NCBI RefSeq assembly: GCF_040659735.1
Contig: NZ_JBFANZ010000014.1
Coordinates: forward strand, 70,312 to 134,311
Direction of reading: 5' to 3'
From: Micromonospora_I sp040659735
Lineage (GTDB): Bacteria; Actinomycetota; Actinomycetes; Mycobacteriales; Micromonosporaceae
Length of the DNA stretch: 64,000 bases
The position numbers were made by a program, and so were the translations under genes. Below the pieces are notes generated by a model that saw only the letters and a list, made by a program, of their open reading frames with translations, made no database searches and was not told the origin of the DNA. Of this stretch, positions 41,962 through 50,541 are shown piece after piece (position 1 is the first letter of the stretch; every line of letters begins with the position of its first letter).

Positions 41962-44144
41962 CACTGATCAGCTTCGTTGTGCCCGTCTACGATGTGCAGG
42001 GCTACCTGCGGGAGTGCCTGGACTCGATCCTCGAACAGTCGTTCCGCGACATCGAGGTGATCGCGATCGACGACTGCTCGCCGGACAGCAGCGGCGAGAT
42101 CCTCGCGGAGTACGCGGCGCGGGACCCGCGGGTGCGGGTGATCACGCTGGAGCGCAACGAGGGGCAGGGTCCCGCGCGTAACCGGGGCGTCGCGGAGGCG
42201 ACCGGCGAGTACGTCTGGTTCGTCGACAGCGACGACTGGCTCGCCGAGGGGGCGCTGCGGTCGGTGGCCGACCGGCTCCGGGCGACCGACGCCGACGTGC
42301 TGATCGTGGACTACGTGCGGGCGCACTGGGACGGTCGGATCGAGCCGAGTGTGCAGGGCCGCGGCTTCCATCTCGCGCCTGGAGTCTTCACGCTGGCGCA
42401 GTGGCCCCAGGCGATCGACATCCTGCACGTGCCCTGGAACAAGGTGATCCGCCGGAGCCTGCTCACCAGCATTGGGTTCGCTTTCCGCGCCGGCTGGTAC
42501 GAGGACGTGCCGTTCACGTACCAGTTGTTGATGGCGGCGGACCGGATCTCGCTGTTGGAGGGCGTCTCCGTCTACTACCGCCAACGCCGCGAGGGCGCGG
42601 CGACCAGAACGGTCGGTGACGGCCACTTCGCGATCTTCCCCAATTGGGCGCAGGTCTTCGACCGCTTCGATGACTCCCGTCCGGGTGCCGCGCAGCTGCG
42701 ACCCCTGCTGTTCCGGCGCATGATCTGGCACTTCCTCATGGTGCGGGGCAACGACGGCCGGCTCCCGCCGGAGCTGCGCGCCCGGTTCTTCGCCGAGATG
42801 ACCGCGCATTACCACCGATACCTTCCGCCCGGCGGCTACCCGGCCCCGGGTGGGGTCGACGGGCTCAAGCACCGGTTGGTCGCCGGTGGGCGGGACCGCA
42901 CCTTCCGGGCGTTGCGCTTCGCGTTCCGCGCGAAGAACGTGCTGACGGGGGGCGCGCACGCGCCCGCGCGGCGGGTGGTCCGCGCCGGCCGGCGCGGGGC
43001 ACGCAAGCTGCGCGACGCGCTGTTCCAGGCCTACTACCGCACCCAACTGCGGCTGCCGATCGATTCAGGGCTCGCCCTCTACGCCGCCTACTGGTACCGC
43101 GGCTATACCTGCAACCCGGCCGCCATCTACGAGAAGGCCCGGGAGCTGGCTCCGGACGTACGCGGCGTCTGGGTGGTGCGCCGCGACAAGGTGGGCACGA
43201 TGCCCGACGGGGTCGAGTACGTGGTGGCCGGCTCGTTCGCCTACTACCGCGCGCTGGCCCGCGCGAAGTGGCTGATCAACAACGTCAACTGGCCGAACCC
43301 GGTGATCAAGCGAACCGGCTCCGTGCACGTGATGACGCATCACGGCACGCCGCTGAAGGTGATGGGGCTCGACCAGCAGGCATATCCGGGCGGCGTGCAG
43401 GACGACGACTTCGCGGGCCAGATGCGCCGGGCCGACCGGTGGGACTTCAGCATCACCGCGAACAGCTTCACCACCCAGATGTGGGAGCGCGCCTACCCGT
43501 GCCGCTACCAGACGCTGGAGACCGGATATCCGCGCAACGACCGGCTGGCCACGGCGACCGCCGAGGACGTCGCGCAGGCGCGCGCGAAGCTGGGCATCGA
43601 GCCGGGAGAGCGGGTGGTGCTCTACGCGCCCACGCACCGCGAGCACCATCCCGGCTACCACCCGCCGTTCGACCCGGAGCAGTTCGTCGAGGCGCTCGGC
43701 CCCGACGGGCGGCTGCTCATGCGCAGCCACTACTTCCACGACCGCACGGGGGCGTCCGCCGAGAACCGCGCGACGGAACGCGTCCACGATGTCTCGGCCT
43801 ACCCCTCGGTGGAGGAGCTCTACCTGGCCGCCGACGTGCTGGTGACGGACTATTCGTCACTGATGTTCGACTACGCGATCCTGGACCGGCCGATCGTCAT
43901 CTACGCGCCGGACTGGCAGGCCTACCGGATCGTGCGGGGCGTCTACTTCGACATCACCGCGGAGTCGCCCGGCACGGTCGCGACCACCTTCCCGGATCTG
44001 CTCGACGTGTTCCGGACCGGCGCCGTCGACAGCGACGCGGCGGACAAGGGCCGCGCCCAGTTCCGGGCGAGGTTCTGCGCGTTGGAGGACGGGCACGCCG
44101 CCGAGCGCGTGGTGCGGCGGGTGCTGCTCGACGAGGCGGGCTGA
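41958..44144 (+). CDS. GT2-TagF fusion: glycosyltransferase plus polyol-phosphate polymerase
   Basis: A 728-residue two-domain enzyme. Residues 1-230 are a GT-A glycosyltransferase (ISFVVPVYDVQGYLRECLDS; FVDSDDWLAEGA). Residues from about 380 are a CDP-glycerol/ribitol glycerophosphotransferase of the TagF type: THHGTPLKVMG (about 459) holds the catalytic His, and VTDYSSLMFDYAILDRPIV (about 630) is the CDP-polyol-binding block. TagF enzymes polymerise polyol phosphate in wall teichoic acid. Fusion with a GT2 suggests a polymer in which sugar and polyol phosphate alternate. The start overlaps the previous stop. Confidence 0.88.
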   Translation: MTLISFVVPVYDVQGYLRECLDSILEQSFRDIEVIAIDDCSPDSSGEILAEYAARDPRVRVITLERNEGQGPARNRGVAEATGEYVWFVDSDDWLAEGALRSVADRLRATDADVLIVDYVRAHWDGRIEPSVQGRGFHLAPGVFTLAQWPQAIDILHVPWNKVIRRSLLTSIGFAFRAGWYEDVPFTYQLLMAADRISLLEGVSVYYRQRREGAATRTVGDGHFAIFPNWAQVFDRFDDSRPGAAQLRPLLFRRMIWHFLMVRGNDGRLPPELRARFFAEMTAHYHRYLPPGGYPAPGGVDGLKHRLVAGGRDRTFRALRFAFRAKNVLTGGAHAPARRVVRAGRRGARKLRDALFQAYYRTQLRLPIDSGLALYAAYWYRGYTCNPAAIYEKARELAPDVRGVWVVRRDKVGTMPDGVEYVVAGSFAYYRALARAKWLINNVNWPNPVIKRTGSVHVMTHHGTPLKVMGLDQQAYPGGVQDDDFAGQMRRADRWDFSITANSFTTQMWERAYPCRYQTLETGYPRNDRLATATAEDVAQARAKLGIEPGERVVLYAPTHREHHPGYHPPFDPEQFVEALGPDGRLLMRSHYFHDRTGASAENRATERVHDVSAYPSVEELYLAADVLVTDYSSLMFDYAILDRPIVIYAPDWQAYRIVRGVYFDITAESPGTVATTFPDLLDVFRTGAVDSDAADKGRAQFRARFCALEDGHAAERVVRRVLLDEAG

Positions 44145-44147
44145 CCG

Positions 44148-46478
44148 ATGCGATCGCTGCTCACCGTCGTCGTGCCCATCTACAACGTTGAGCGGTATCT
44201 GGCCGAGTGTCTCGCCTCGCTGGCCGGGCAGACCTACCGCGACCTCGACATTGTGCTCGTCGACGACGGGTCCACCGATGCCAGCGCGGCGGTCGCGCAG
44301 GAGTGGACGGCGCAGGACCCGCGCTTCCGACTGCTCCGCCAGGCGAACCAGGGGTTGGGGGCGGCCCGCAACGCCGGCATCCGGACGGCGACCGGCGACT
44401 ACCTGGCGTTCGTCGACAGCGACGACGTGCTGCCGCCGTACGCGTTCGAGGTGCTGGTCGGCGCGCTCGAGCGAAGCGGATCGGACTTCGCCTCCGGCAA
44501 CGTGGCCCTGTGGACCTCGCGTGGCCTGCGGCAGTCGCCGTTGCATCGCGGCACCCACCGGCACACCCGCCTCGGTGTCCGCCTGAGCGACCAGCGCAAC
44601 CTCGTCTACGACCGGCTCGCCTGCAACAAGGTCTTCCGGCGCTCGTTCTGGGAGAAGCACGGCCTGCGCTTCCCGGAGGGGGTGCGCTACGAGGACATTC
44701 CGGTGACCATCCCGGCGTACGCCCTGGCCGGCGCCGTCGACGTGATCGACCTTCCGGTCTACTACTGGCGCCAGCGCGAGGCCGGCAGCGAGCAGTCGAT
44801 CAGCCAGCGGCAGATGGAGATCTCCAACCTGGTTGACCGGTTCGCCGCCGTCGACAGTGCGAGCCGGGCGTTGGCCGGGTTGGGCGACGTGGCGATGAAG
44901 AACTGGTACGACGAGACCGCGTTGCAGAGCGACCTGCGCATGTTCCTGGATCTGCTCCCGGACGTCGATGTCGCCTACCGCGACCGCTTTCTCGAGCTGG
45001 CCGGCGATTTCCTCAGCCGGGTCGACGACCACCAGGTGATCAACCGGCTCGTGCCCCGTCTGCGGGTGGCCTGGCGACTGGCCAGGCTTCGGCAGATGCC
45101 CGACCTGTTGGCCGTTGTCGCGGCGAGCCGTGGCGGCGCAACCCCGCCCGTCCTGCGCGGCCGCCGCGGCACCTACCTGCGGCTGCCGCTGCTCGACGCC
45201 GATCACCCCGAGTTGCCGAGGGCGCTCTACCGGATCCCCGGCGGGCTCCGCACCCAGGTGCACGACCTGCAGTGGCGCGGTGGTGGGCTGCGGTTGCGTG
45301 GCTCGGCGTACGACGCGGCCAAGGGTGCGCGCCGGCCGTGGAGCAGCCCCCGCCTGCTGTGGTTGCGGGAGATCTCCGGTCGACGCAGGGGGGTGCTGCT
45401 GCCCACCTTCTCCCGTCGCACGAACCAGGTCCCCAGCTCTGTTCCGTACGGTTGGTCCGGTTTCTCGGTGGTTGTCGATCCCCGCCGGCTGCGCCGCCGC
45501 AACGAGTGGGTCGAGGGGGAGTGGGCGTTCAACGTGGCGGTGCTGGGGAGTGGTCGCCGGCTGCTCGGCATCGGCGACGGGCTGCCCACCCTGCCCGCCC
45601 GGTGGGTGGATGAGGGTGTGCGCATCGTGCCCGAGGTGCGCAACAGACAGCTCCGCCTGCGCGTGGAACGTCCGCGGGTATGGGTCACATCGCTGCGGTT
45701 CGCGGACGGCGACCTGATCGTCGAGGGCGGGGCCGCGCAACGGCCGGTGGCCGCCGCGCTGTCACTCTGCGCGGTGCGCGGCGTGACGTGGCGGTCCTAT
45801 CCGGTCCGGCCCGTCCCTGACGGCACCGCGTGGTCCGCCCGCATCCCCCTCGACGACCTCGTCGACGGGAGCGGACTGCCGGGACGGCGGATCATCCCGG
45901 GCGAGGCAGGGCAGGGCTGGCGGGTCTGTTACCGCGACGGCGAGGACGAGCCGCTCGACCTGCCGTTCGCCCCGGGTTGCCCGGACGTGCGGGAGACCGT
46001 CCGTGACGTGGAGCTGATCGCACAGTGCTCCGACGACGACACGTTCTGCCTGCGCGCTCTGCCGCCCGGGCCGCTGGCGTCGCAGGCGGCACTCGCGCGC
46101 GACGGATCGCTCTCGCTCTCCGGCGAGCTGCCGGCCGGGTGGCATGCCGATGGGGCGGACCTGGCGCTCGTGCTCCGCGCCGGCCAGCCCGCCGACCCGG
46201 CGATCGAGCCCGAGCCTGACCGGGTGGTGCCGATCCGGACGACGGCGGACGGTCAGTGGTCGGTGCGGGTCGAGCTCGACGGGGCGTCGGCACTGGCGGC
46301 CGGTGACTGGCAGCTGCTCTACCGCAGCGCCGCGGAGGCCGATTTGGTGGATCTACGGTGCCGCACCGCCGCCCGGCGTGCCCTACCCAGCGACGTGTCG
46401 CGTCGCGGGCGGCGGCTGCAACTCGCCGCGGCGGACTGGGGACGGCTATTGCTGCGGGTCGGTTCCGGCCGGAACTGA
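44148..46478 (+). CDS. Large family 2 glycosyltransferase, TarP/TarS-like
   Basis: A 776-residue protein. Residues 1-230 are a GT-A domain (LTVVVPIYNVERYLAECLAS; VDDGSTD; AFVDSDDVLPP with the metal-binding DSDD; GVRYEDIPVT with the ED acid/base region). A helical bridge follows to about 330, then about 440 residues of beta-rich sequence (repeated LRLRV/SLRFADGDLIVEG-like strands) reminiscent of the C-terminal modules of staphylococcal TarS. TarS and TarP glycosylate teichoic acid, so it likely decorates the polymer made by the previous gene. It starts 3 bases after that stop. A perfect hairpin terminates the operon. Confidence 0.82.
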   Translation: MRSLLTVVVPIYNVERYLAECLASLAGQTYRDLDIVLVDDGSTDASAAVAQEWTAQDPRFRLLRQANQGLGAARNAGIRTATGDYLAFVDSDDVLPPYAFEVLVGALERSGSDFASGNVALWTSRGLRQSPLHRGTHRHTRLGVRLSDQRNLVYDRLACNKVFRRSFWEKHGLRFPEGVRYEDIPVTIPAYALAGAVDVIDLPVYYWRQREAGSEQSISQRQMEISNLVDRFAAVDSASRALAGLGDVAMKNWYDETALQSDLRMFLDLLPDVDVAYRDRFLELAGDFLSRVDDHQVINRLVPRLRVAWRLARLRQMPDLLAVVAASRGGATPPVLRGRRGTYLRLPLLDADHPELPRALYRIPGGLRTQVHDLQWRGGGLRLRGSAYDAAKGARRPWSSPRLLWLREISGRRRGVLLPTFSRRTNQVPSSVPYGWSGFSVVVDPRRLRRRNEWVEGEWAFNVAVLGSGRRLLGIGDGLPTLPARWVDEGVRIVPEVRNRQLRLRVERPRVWVTSLRFADGDLIVEGGAAQRPVAAALSLCAVRGVTWRSYPVRPVPDGTAWSARIPLDDLVDGSGLPGRRIIPGEAGQGWRVCYRDGEDEPLDLPFAPGCPDVRETVRDVELIAQCSDDDTFCLRALPPGPLASQAALARDGSLSLSGELPAGWHADGADLALVLRAGQPADPAIEPEPDRVVPIRTTADGQWSVRVELDGASALAAGDWQLLYRSAAEADLVDLRCRTAARRALPSDVSRRGRRLQLAAADWGRLLLRVGSGRN

Positions 46479-46508
46479 TCGTGGGGCGAGCGGTCCCGCC
46501 CCACGATC
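46477..46508. terminator. Perfect 12-bp hairpin closing the glycopolymer operon
   Basis: GATCGTGGGGCG (46477-46488) pairs perfectly with CGCCCCACGATC (46497-46508), loop 8 bases. It overlaps the last two bases of the TGA of the GT2 gene and ends 4 bases before the convergent glycosyltransferase stop, so it can serve both strands. Confidence 0.75.
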
Positions 46509-46512
46509 GGTG

Positions 46513-48168
46513 TCAGCTTCCGGAGTCCGGCCGCCGGGCGAGGCGACGCTGGACCTGCCGCGCGGCGCCGCTGGCGTACCGACGGGTCACGAAGCCCGTC
46601 GCGGCGGCCAGCGACCGGATGCCGCCGACCGGGATCGTCTCGTCCACTGCCGCGCCCTTTTTCGCCCGCTTCCCCGGCCGGTACAGCAGCCGGGGCTTCG
46701 GGGAGACGAGCTGGGCTTCGGAGAGCAGAGCCAGGTCGACGACGCCGAGATCCTCGCCGCTGACCCACCGCTCCCCGGCGACCTCTGCGACCGCCCGCTC
46801 CAGCGCCTCGCCGGGACGGCGGACGCGCAGCGCGCGGCTCAGCGCCGAGGTGCGCCAGAGCGCGATGGCCTGATCGGGCGACTTGGCTCCCGCGGGCAGC
46901 AGGCGAACAAGCCCGACCTGCCATTCGTCGGCGACCTTCAGCAACCGGCGCACCGTGTCGACCTCGACGCCGTACCGGGCCGGGACGCGCAGCAGGAACG
47001 GCGACGGGTACGCGGTGGGCGGGGCATCCTGCACCAGTTGCACCCGGGGTTCGGACCGGTACGTCACCGCGAGGAGCCGCCGGTCGAGCAGTGGGTCCTG
47101 GAGCACCGACCGACGCTCGTCGGTGACGGCGGCCCAGTCGGCGACCAGCAGGACGCGTAGATCGGTCTGGTCGCTGGCGAGCAGCCGGTCGACGCAGGTC
47201 CGCACCAGTTCGAAGCCGCCGTCAGCGGGCACGACGGCGGTGACCAACGGCACCGCCCACGCGCGGTTGGCGGCGGGGCGCAGATAGCGGGGTTGCGCCA
47301 TCAGATCGGCCAGGAACGGGTGGTTGTAGCGGCGCAGCGCCGGCCCTCTGGTCATCATGTTGGACGGGCCCATGTGCCAGCTCCGGGCCAGCGGCTCGGG
47401 GATGAACACCGCGCCGGCCTGCGCGAGCCGGTAGCCGAATTCCGTGTCCTCGCCCAGCCGTAGCTCCGTGGCGAGCCCGCCGGTCTCCTCGTAGAGCGCA
47501 CGGGTCAGCGCCGCGGTCGCACCGACGTGGGCCCGGAAGTTGAGGTGGTCGCCACCGCGCAACTGGTCGGTGTCGTCGATCAGCTTCTCGACGTAGTCGT
47601 GCGGCTCGGTGTCCTCGTACGGGAAGAGCTGATCGATCGTGTTCGCGGCGCAGCGGTCGACGACTTCTTCCGGAGTGGTCCGGCCGGTGTTGACGAAACG
47701 CTTGTAGCCGAGCGTCACCGCCTCGTCGGAGACGTGGTGCCAACGTACCTGCGCCTCCACATGCTCGGGGAAGACCACCATGTCGGCGTCGAGCCAGTGG
47801 ATGATCTCGCCGGTGCTGTTGGTGGCGCCGACGTGCAACGCGTTGGCCCGACCCCATCCCGTGGAGTGGTCGGCGACCCGGACGACGCGGCAGTTCGCGG
47901 GAGAAATCTTCGGCAGCTCCAGCGGAGGCTCGGAGTTGTCGTCGACGACGACCACCTCGAGCAACTCGTCGGGGTAGGTCTGGCAGCTCAGCGAAGCCAA
48001 CGTGTTGTTGAGCGACTCCTGGCAGTTGTACGCCGGGATGACAACGGAGACCGATCTGGTCGGCCGCCACTCGCCGAGGGCGGGCGGCCGCAGAGAGCTC
48101 CAGTCGTTGCGGACCACCCGGGGCGGCTGCTCATCTGATGCGGTGGCGTGGGGGCTGGGGCTCGACAC
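46513..48168 (-). CDS. Family 2 glycosyltransferase
   Basis: A 551-residue GT-A enzyme. The N-terminal catalytic domain (about residues 40-290) has VSVVIPAYNCQESLNNTLAS, VVVDDNSEPP, WLDADMVVFPEHV (DxD metal site) and LRLGEDTEFGYRLAQAGAVF (the ED acid/base of the galactosyltransferase-like C-terminal part). About 250 further residues (RVLLVADWAAVTDERRSVL) may form a second, degenerate GT-like domain. No membrane helices. GTG 48168 is chosen because the sequence before it lacks similarity; no clear ribosome site. It is divergent from the next glycosyltransferase, across a 221-base shared promoter region. Confidence 0.85.
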   Translation of the reverse strand: MSSPSPHATASDEQPPRVVRNDWSSLRPPALGEWRPTRSVSVVIPAYNCQESLNNTLASLSCQTYPDELLEVVVVDDNSEPPLELPKISPANCRVVRVADHSTGWGRANALHVGATNSTGEIIHWLDADMVVFPEHVEAQVRWHHVSDEAVTLGYKRFVNTGRTTPEEVVDRCAANTIDQLFPYEDTEPHDYVEKLIDDTDQLRGGDHLNFRAHVGATAALTRALYEETGGLATELRLGEDTEFGYRLAQAGAVFIPEPLARSWHMGPSNMMTRGPALRRYNHPFLADLMAQPRYLRPAANRAWAVPLVTAVVPADGGFELVRTCVDRLLASDQTDLRVLLVADWAAVTDERRSVLQDPLLDRRLLAVTYRSEPRVQLVQDAPPTAYPSPFLLRVPARYGVEVDTVRRLLKVADEWQVGLVRLLPAGAKSPDQAIALWRTSALSRALRVRRPGEALERAVAEVAGERWVSGEDLGVVDLALLSEAQLVSPKPRLLYRPGKRAKKGAAVDETIPVGGIRSLAAATGFVTRRYASGAARQVQRRLARRPDSGS

Positions 48169-48389
48169 GACCGACAGTGTAGCTATCGCCTCCCGGCCCG
48201 GTTTCTCTTCCCGCGAAGCGGCGGAGTCGACCGACCGGGCCCGGACGGCCGGGCGGGCCCGCCAATTTCGACGCACGTACGCTTGGAGCACGACCGATGG
48301 AGCGTCTCCGCGACGTGCGGAAGCGGGGGTGTTCCGGCCGGCCCGTCCGGTCAGCGGGTGCACGGCGCGGACGCGAGAGAGGATCGATT

Positions 48390-50450
48390 TTGTCGAAGGG
48401 CATGTCGCAGAGGTATCTGCGCTGGCACGTGGTGATCGGCGACCGCAAGGCCAAGTGGCGGAGACTGAGACAGCCCACGTCGTGGGGTGCACGCGTGACG
48501 GAGCTGCCGCGTGACGGCGAGCGCAAGTCCGAGCCGGCCGCCGGCGACCGCGTCATCCGTACCCTCGTGACGGCCGAGTCGGTGAGTTGGCTGGGCCACC
48601 TTCTGCAGGACCCGGCGTCGCTCGTCAAGGTCCGGCGGATCACCATCGTGGTCGATTCCTGGCACATCCCCCAACGCGGCTGGTCCGGGCGGCTCGGTCC
48701 GCTGCCGCACCTGCTGCGGCAGCGGATCCGGATGCCCAAGAAGGACCACGGACGGGCCGTCATCGATCTTGAACTGCGCTGGTCGATCCCCTTGCGGACG
48801 GTGGTTGCCGCGGTCCTGCCGGTGTTGACCCCGGTTCGGCCGATGCCCCATCCCGCCAGTCCCGACATCACCGCCCAGGATGTCCTGCCGTCCTGGCTCG
48901 GCGTCGGCCAGAACATCTCCGCCGTCGCCGGCGATCTCCCGCGCAATGACGACATCCGCCCGCACGACGTCGTCCTCACGGCGACCGGCGCCCCGGCGCC
49001 GTCGGCCGAGCCGGAGCCGCCCGTCGAAGGAAAGCCGCCCGTCCCGGCCGGCGACAACTACGCCTCGGTGCTCGCCGGGGAGTCGTCCGGCGTGGCCGTC
49101 GGCACCCGGCCGAGCACCGTCGTCATCGACGTGGAACGGGCGTTGCTGGCCGGCAGGTACGGGCCGTTCGGCACGGCCGCGCCGCGGGCCGAGTTGACGT
49201 TCACCGGCTCGGCGGAGGGACGCGCGTGGCGGATCACCGGGCCGGACGGCGTGATCTGCACCGGCCGGCTCGACCATCCGCTGCTGAGCGAGGACGCGGT
49301 CGAGGCGCTGACCGAGCTGGGCCTGCTGACGTGCTCCGCCCTGCCGGGCGCCCATCCGCTCGCCGAGGCGGCGTTGCTGGTCCGACTCTCGATGGTCGGG
49401 GTGCTGGTGCACGTTCCGCAGCTCCCGGCCGCCTGCGCGGCGCACCTGGCCGACGAGCTCCGCGATCTGATCACGGCGCCGCTGCCCGGGAGCCAGGAAT
49501 CCGAGTTCGAGTGGGAGGTGCGCGTCGTCCGCCAGCGGCGCGCCGCGCTGCGTCATCACGCCACCGGGTTCGCGCTGCCGCCGCTGGGAGCCGGCGCCTT
49601 TCCGGCGCTCACCGAGCCGCCTTCGGTCAGCGCGCTGCTGGTGACCAAGCGACTCGACTACGTCGTCGACGCGATGGCCGCCATCGAGAAGCAGACCTAT
49701 CCCAACCTTGAGATCGTGCTCTGCCTGCACGGGGTCGAGCTGCCCCGGGAGCTCCGCGATGTCGTCGCGCGCTGTTCGCGGCACGTGGAACTCCTCAATC
49801 TCCCCGCCGATCGCGGATTCGGCGAGGCGATCGGCGAGGCGACGGCGCGGGCGCGCGGCAGCCTGGTGACCAAGTTCGACGACGACGACACGTACGGGCC
49901 GGAACACGTGTGGGACCTGGTGCTGGCGCGGCACCATTCCGGCGCCGCGATGGTCGGCAAGAGCGCCGAGTTCGTCTACCTGCAGACGCTCGACACGACT
50001 GTCCGCCGGGCGGCCGGCCGGCCCGAGGCGTACGTGCAGGTGGTGGCCGGCGGCACGATGTTGATCAGTCGTGGTGACCTGGAGCAGGTCGGCGGCTGGC
50101 GCCCGGTGCCGAGGTCGATCGACCGCGGCCTGATCGACCGGGTCAGGCGGGCCGGTGGCCTGATCTACCGCACCCACCCGCTCGGTTACGTCTACCACCG
50201 CCGCTCCGATGGCCACACCTGGGATCCCGGCCTCGAATACTTCCTGCGTGACAGCGGGATGCAGTGGACCGGACTGCCGCGGCACGCCGAGTTCGGCACG
50301 GCGACCGGCGGCGATTCGGGCGGCGGGGCACCGGGCCCCGTTGAGCTGACCCGCTCGCGGTCGGGTCCCGCGGCGGCACCGGCGAGCGTGAGTGGTGCGG
50401 CAGCCCCGCGCCAAGCGGACGGTCCCCCAAGCCGGGTAGCGGCCCCGTAA
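48390..50450 (+). CDS. Glycosyltransferase with large unassigned N-terminal region
   Basis: A roughly 686-residue protein. The C-terminal GT-A domain (about residues 410-620) has VSALLVTKRLDYVVDAMAAI, YPNLEIVLCLHG and VTKFDDDDTYGPEHVWDL (metal site). The first roughly 400 residues (WHVVIGDRKAKWRRLRQP; RTLVTAESVSWLGHLLQD; RPSTVVIDVERALLAGRYG) match nothing I recognise. The last 50 are disordered. TTG 48390 has GAGAGAGG upstream; ATG 48402 is an alternative. The first region could be a polymer- or carrier-binding module. It is adjacent to the glycopolymer island. Confidence 0.75.
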   Translation: MSKGMSQRYLRWHVVIGDRKAKWRRLRQPTSWGARVTELPRDGERKSEPAAGDRVIRTLVTAESVSWLGHLLQDPASLVKVRRITIVVDSWHIPQRGWSGRLGPLPHLLRQRIRMPKKDHGRAVIDLELRWSIPLRTVVAAVLPVLTPVRPMPHPASPDITAQDVLPSWLGVGQNISAVAGDLPRNDDIRPHDVVLTATGAPAPSAEPEPPVEGKPPVPAGDNYASVLAGESSGVAVGTRPSTVVIDVERALLAGRYGPFGTAAPRAELTFTGSAEGRAWRITGPDGVICTGRLDHPLLSEDAVEALTELGLLTCSALPGAHPLAEAALLVRLSMVGVLVHVPQLPAACAAHLADELRDLITAPLPGSQESEFEWEVRVVRQRRAALRHHATGFALPPLGAGAFPALTEPPSVSALLVTKRLDYVVDAMAAIEKQTYPNLEIVLCLHGVELPRELRDVVARCSRHVELLNLPADRGFGEAIGEATARARGSLVTKFDDDDTYGPEHVWDLVLARHHSGAAMVGKSAEFVYLQTLDTTVRRAAGRPEAYVQVVAGGTMLISRGDLEQVGGWRPVPRSIDRGLIDRVRRAGGLIYRTHPLGYVYHRRSDGHTWDPGLEYFLRDSGMQWTGLPRHAEFGTATGGDSGGGAPGPVELTRSRSGPAAAPASVSGAAAPRQADGPPSRVAAP

Positions 50451-50454
50451 CAGT

Positions 50455-50473
50455 GTGAACATGGCACGTTCAC
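50455..50473. promoter_or_regulatory. 19-bp palindrome upstream of the MsiK-like gene
   Basis: GTGAAC (50455-50460) and GTTCAC (50468-50473) are perfect inverted repeats around 7 bases. The palindrome begins 5 bases after the previous stop and lies 69 bases before the ABC ATPase start. It could be an operator for a LacI/GntR-type regulator of sugar uptake, or a short terminator; the sequence alone does not decide. Confidence 0.35.
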
Positions 50474-50541
50474 CCGATAGGCGCGCTGCGTGATCCTGGA
50501 CACAGTCATTCCGGGGTCTGCAGCGAGTTGGGGAGGTGCCG

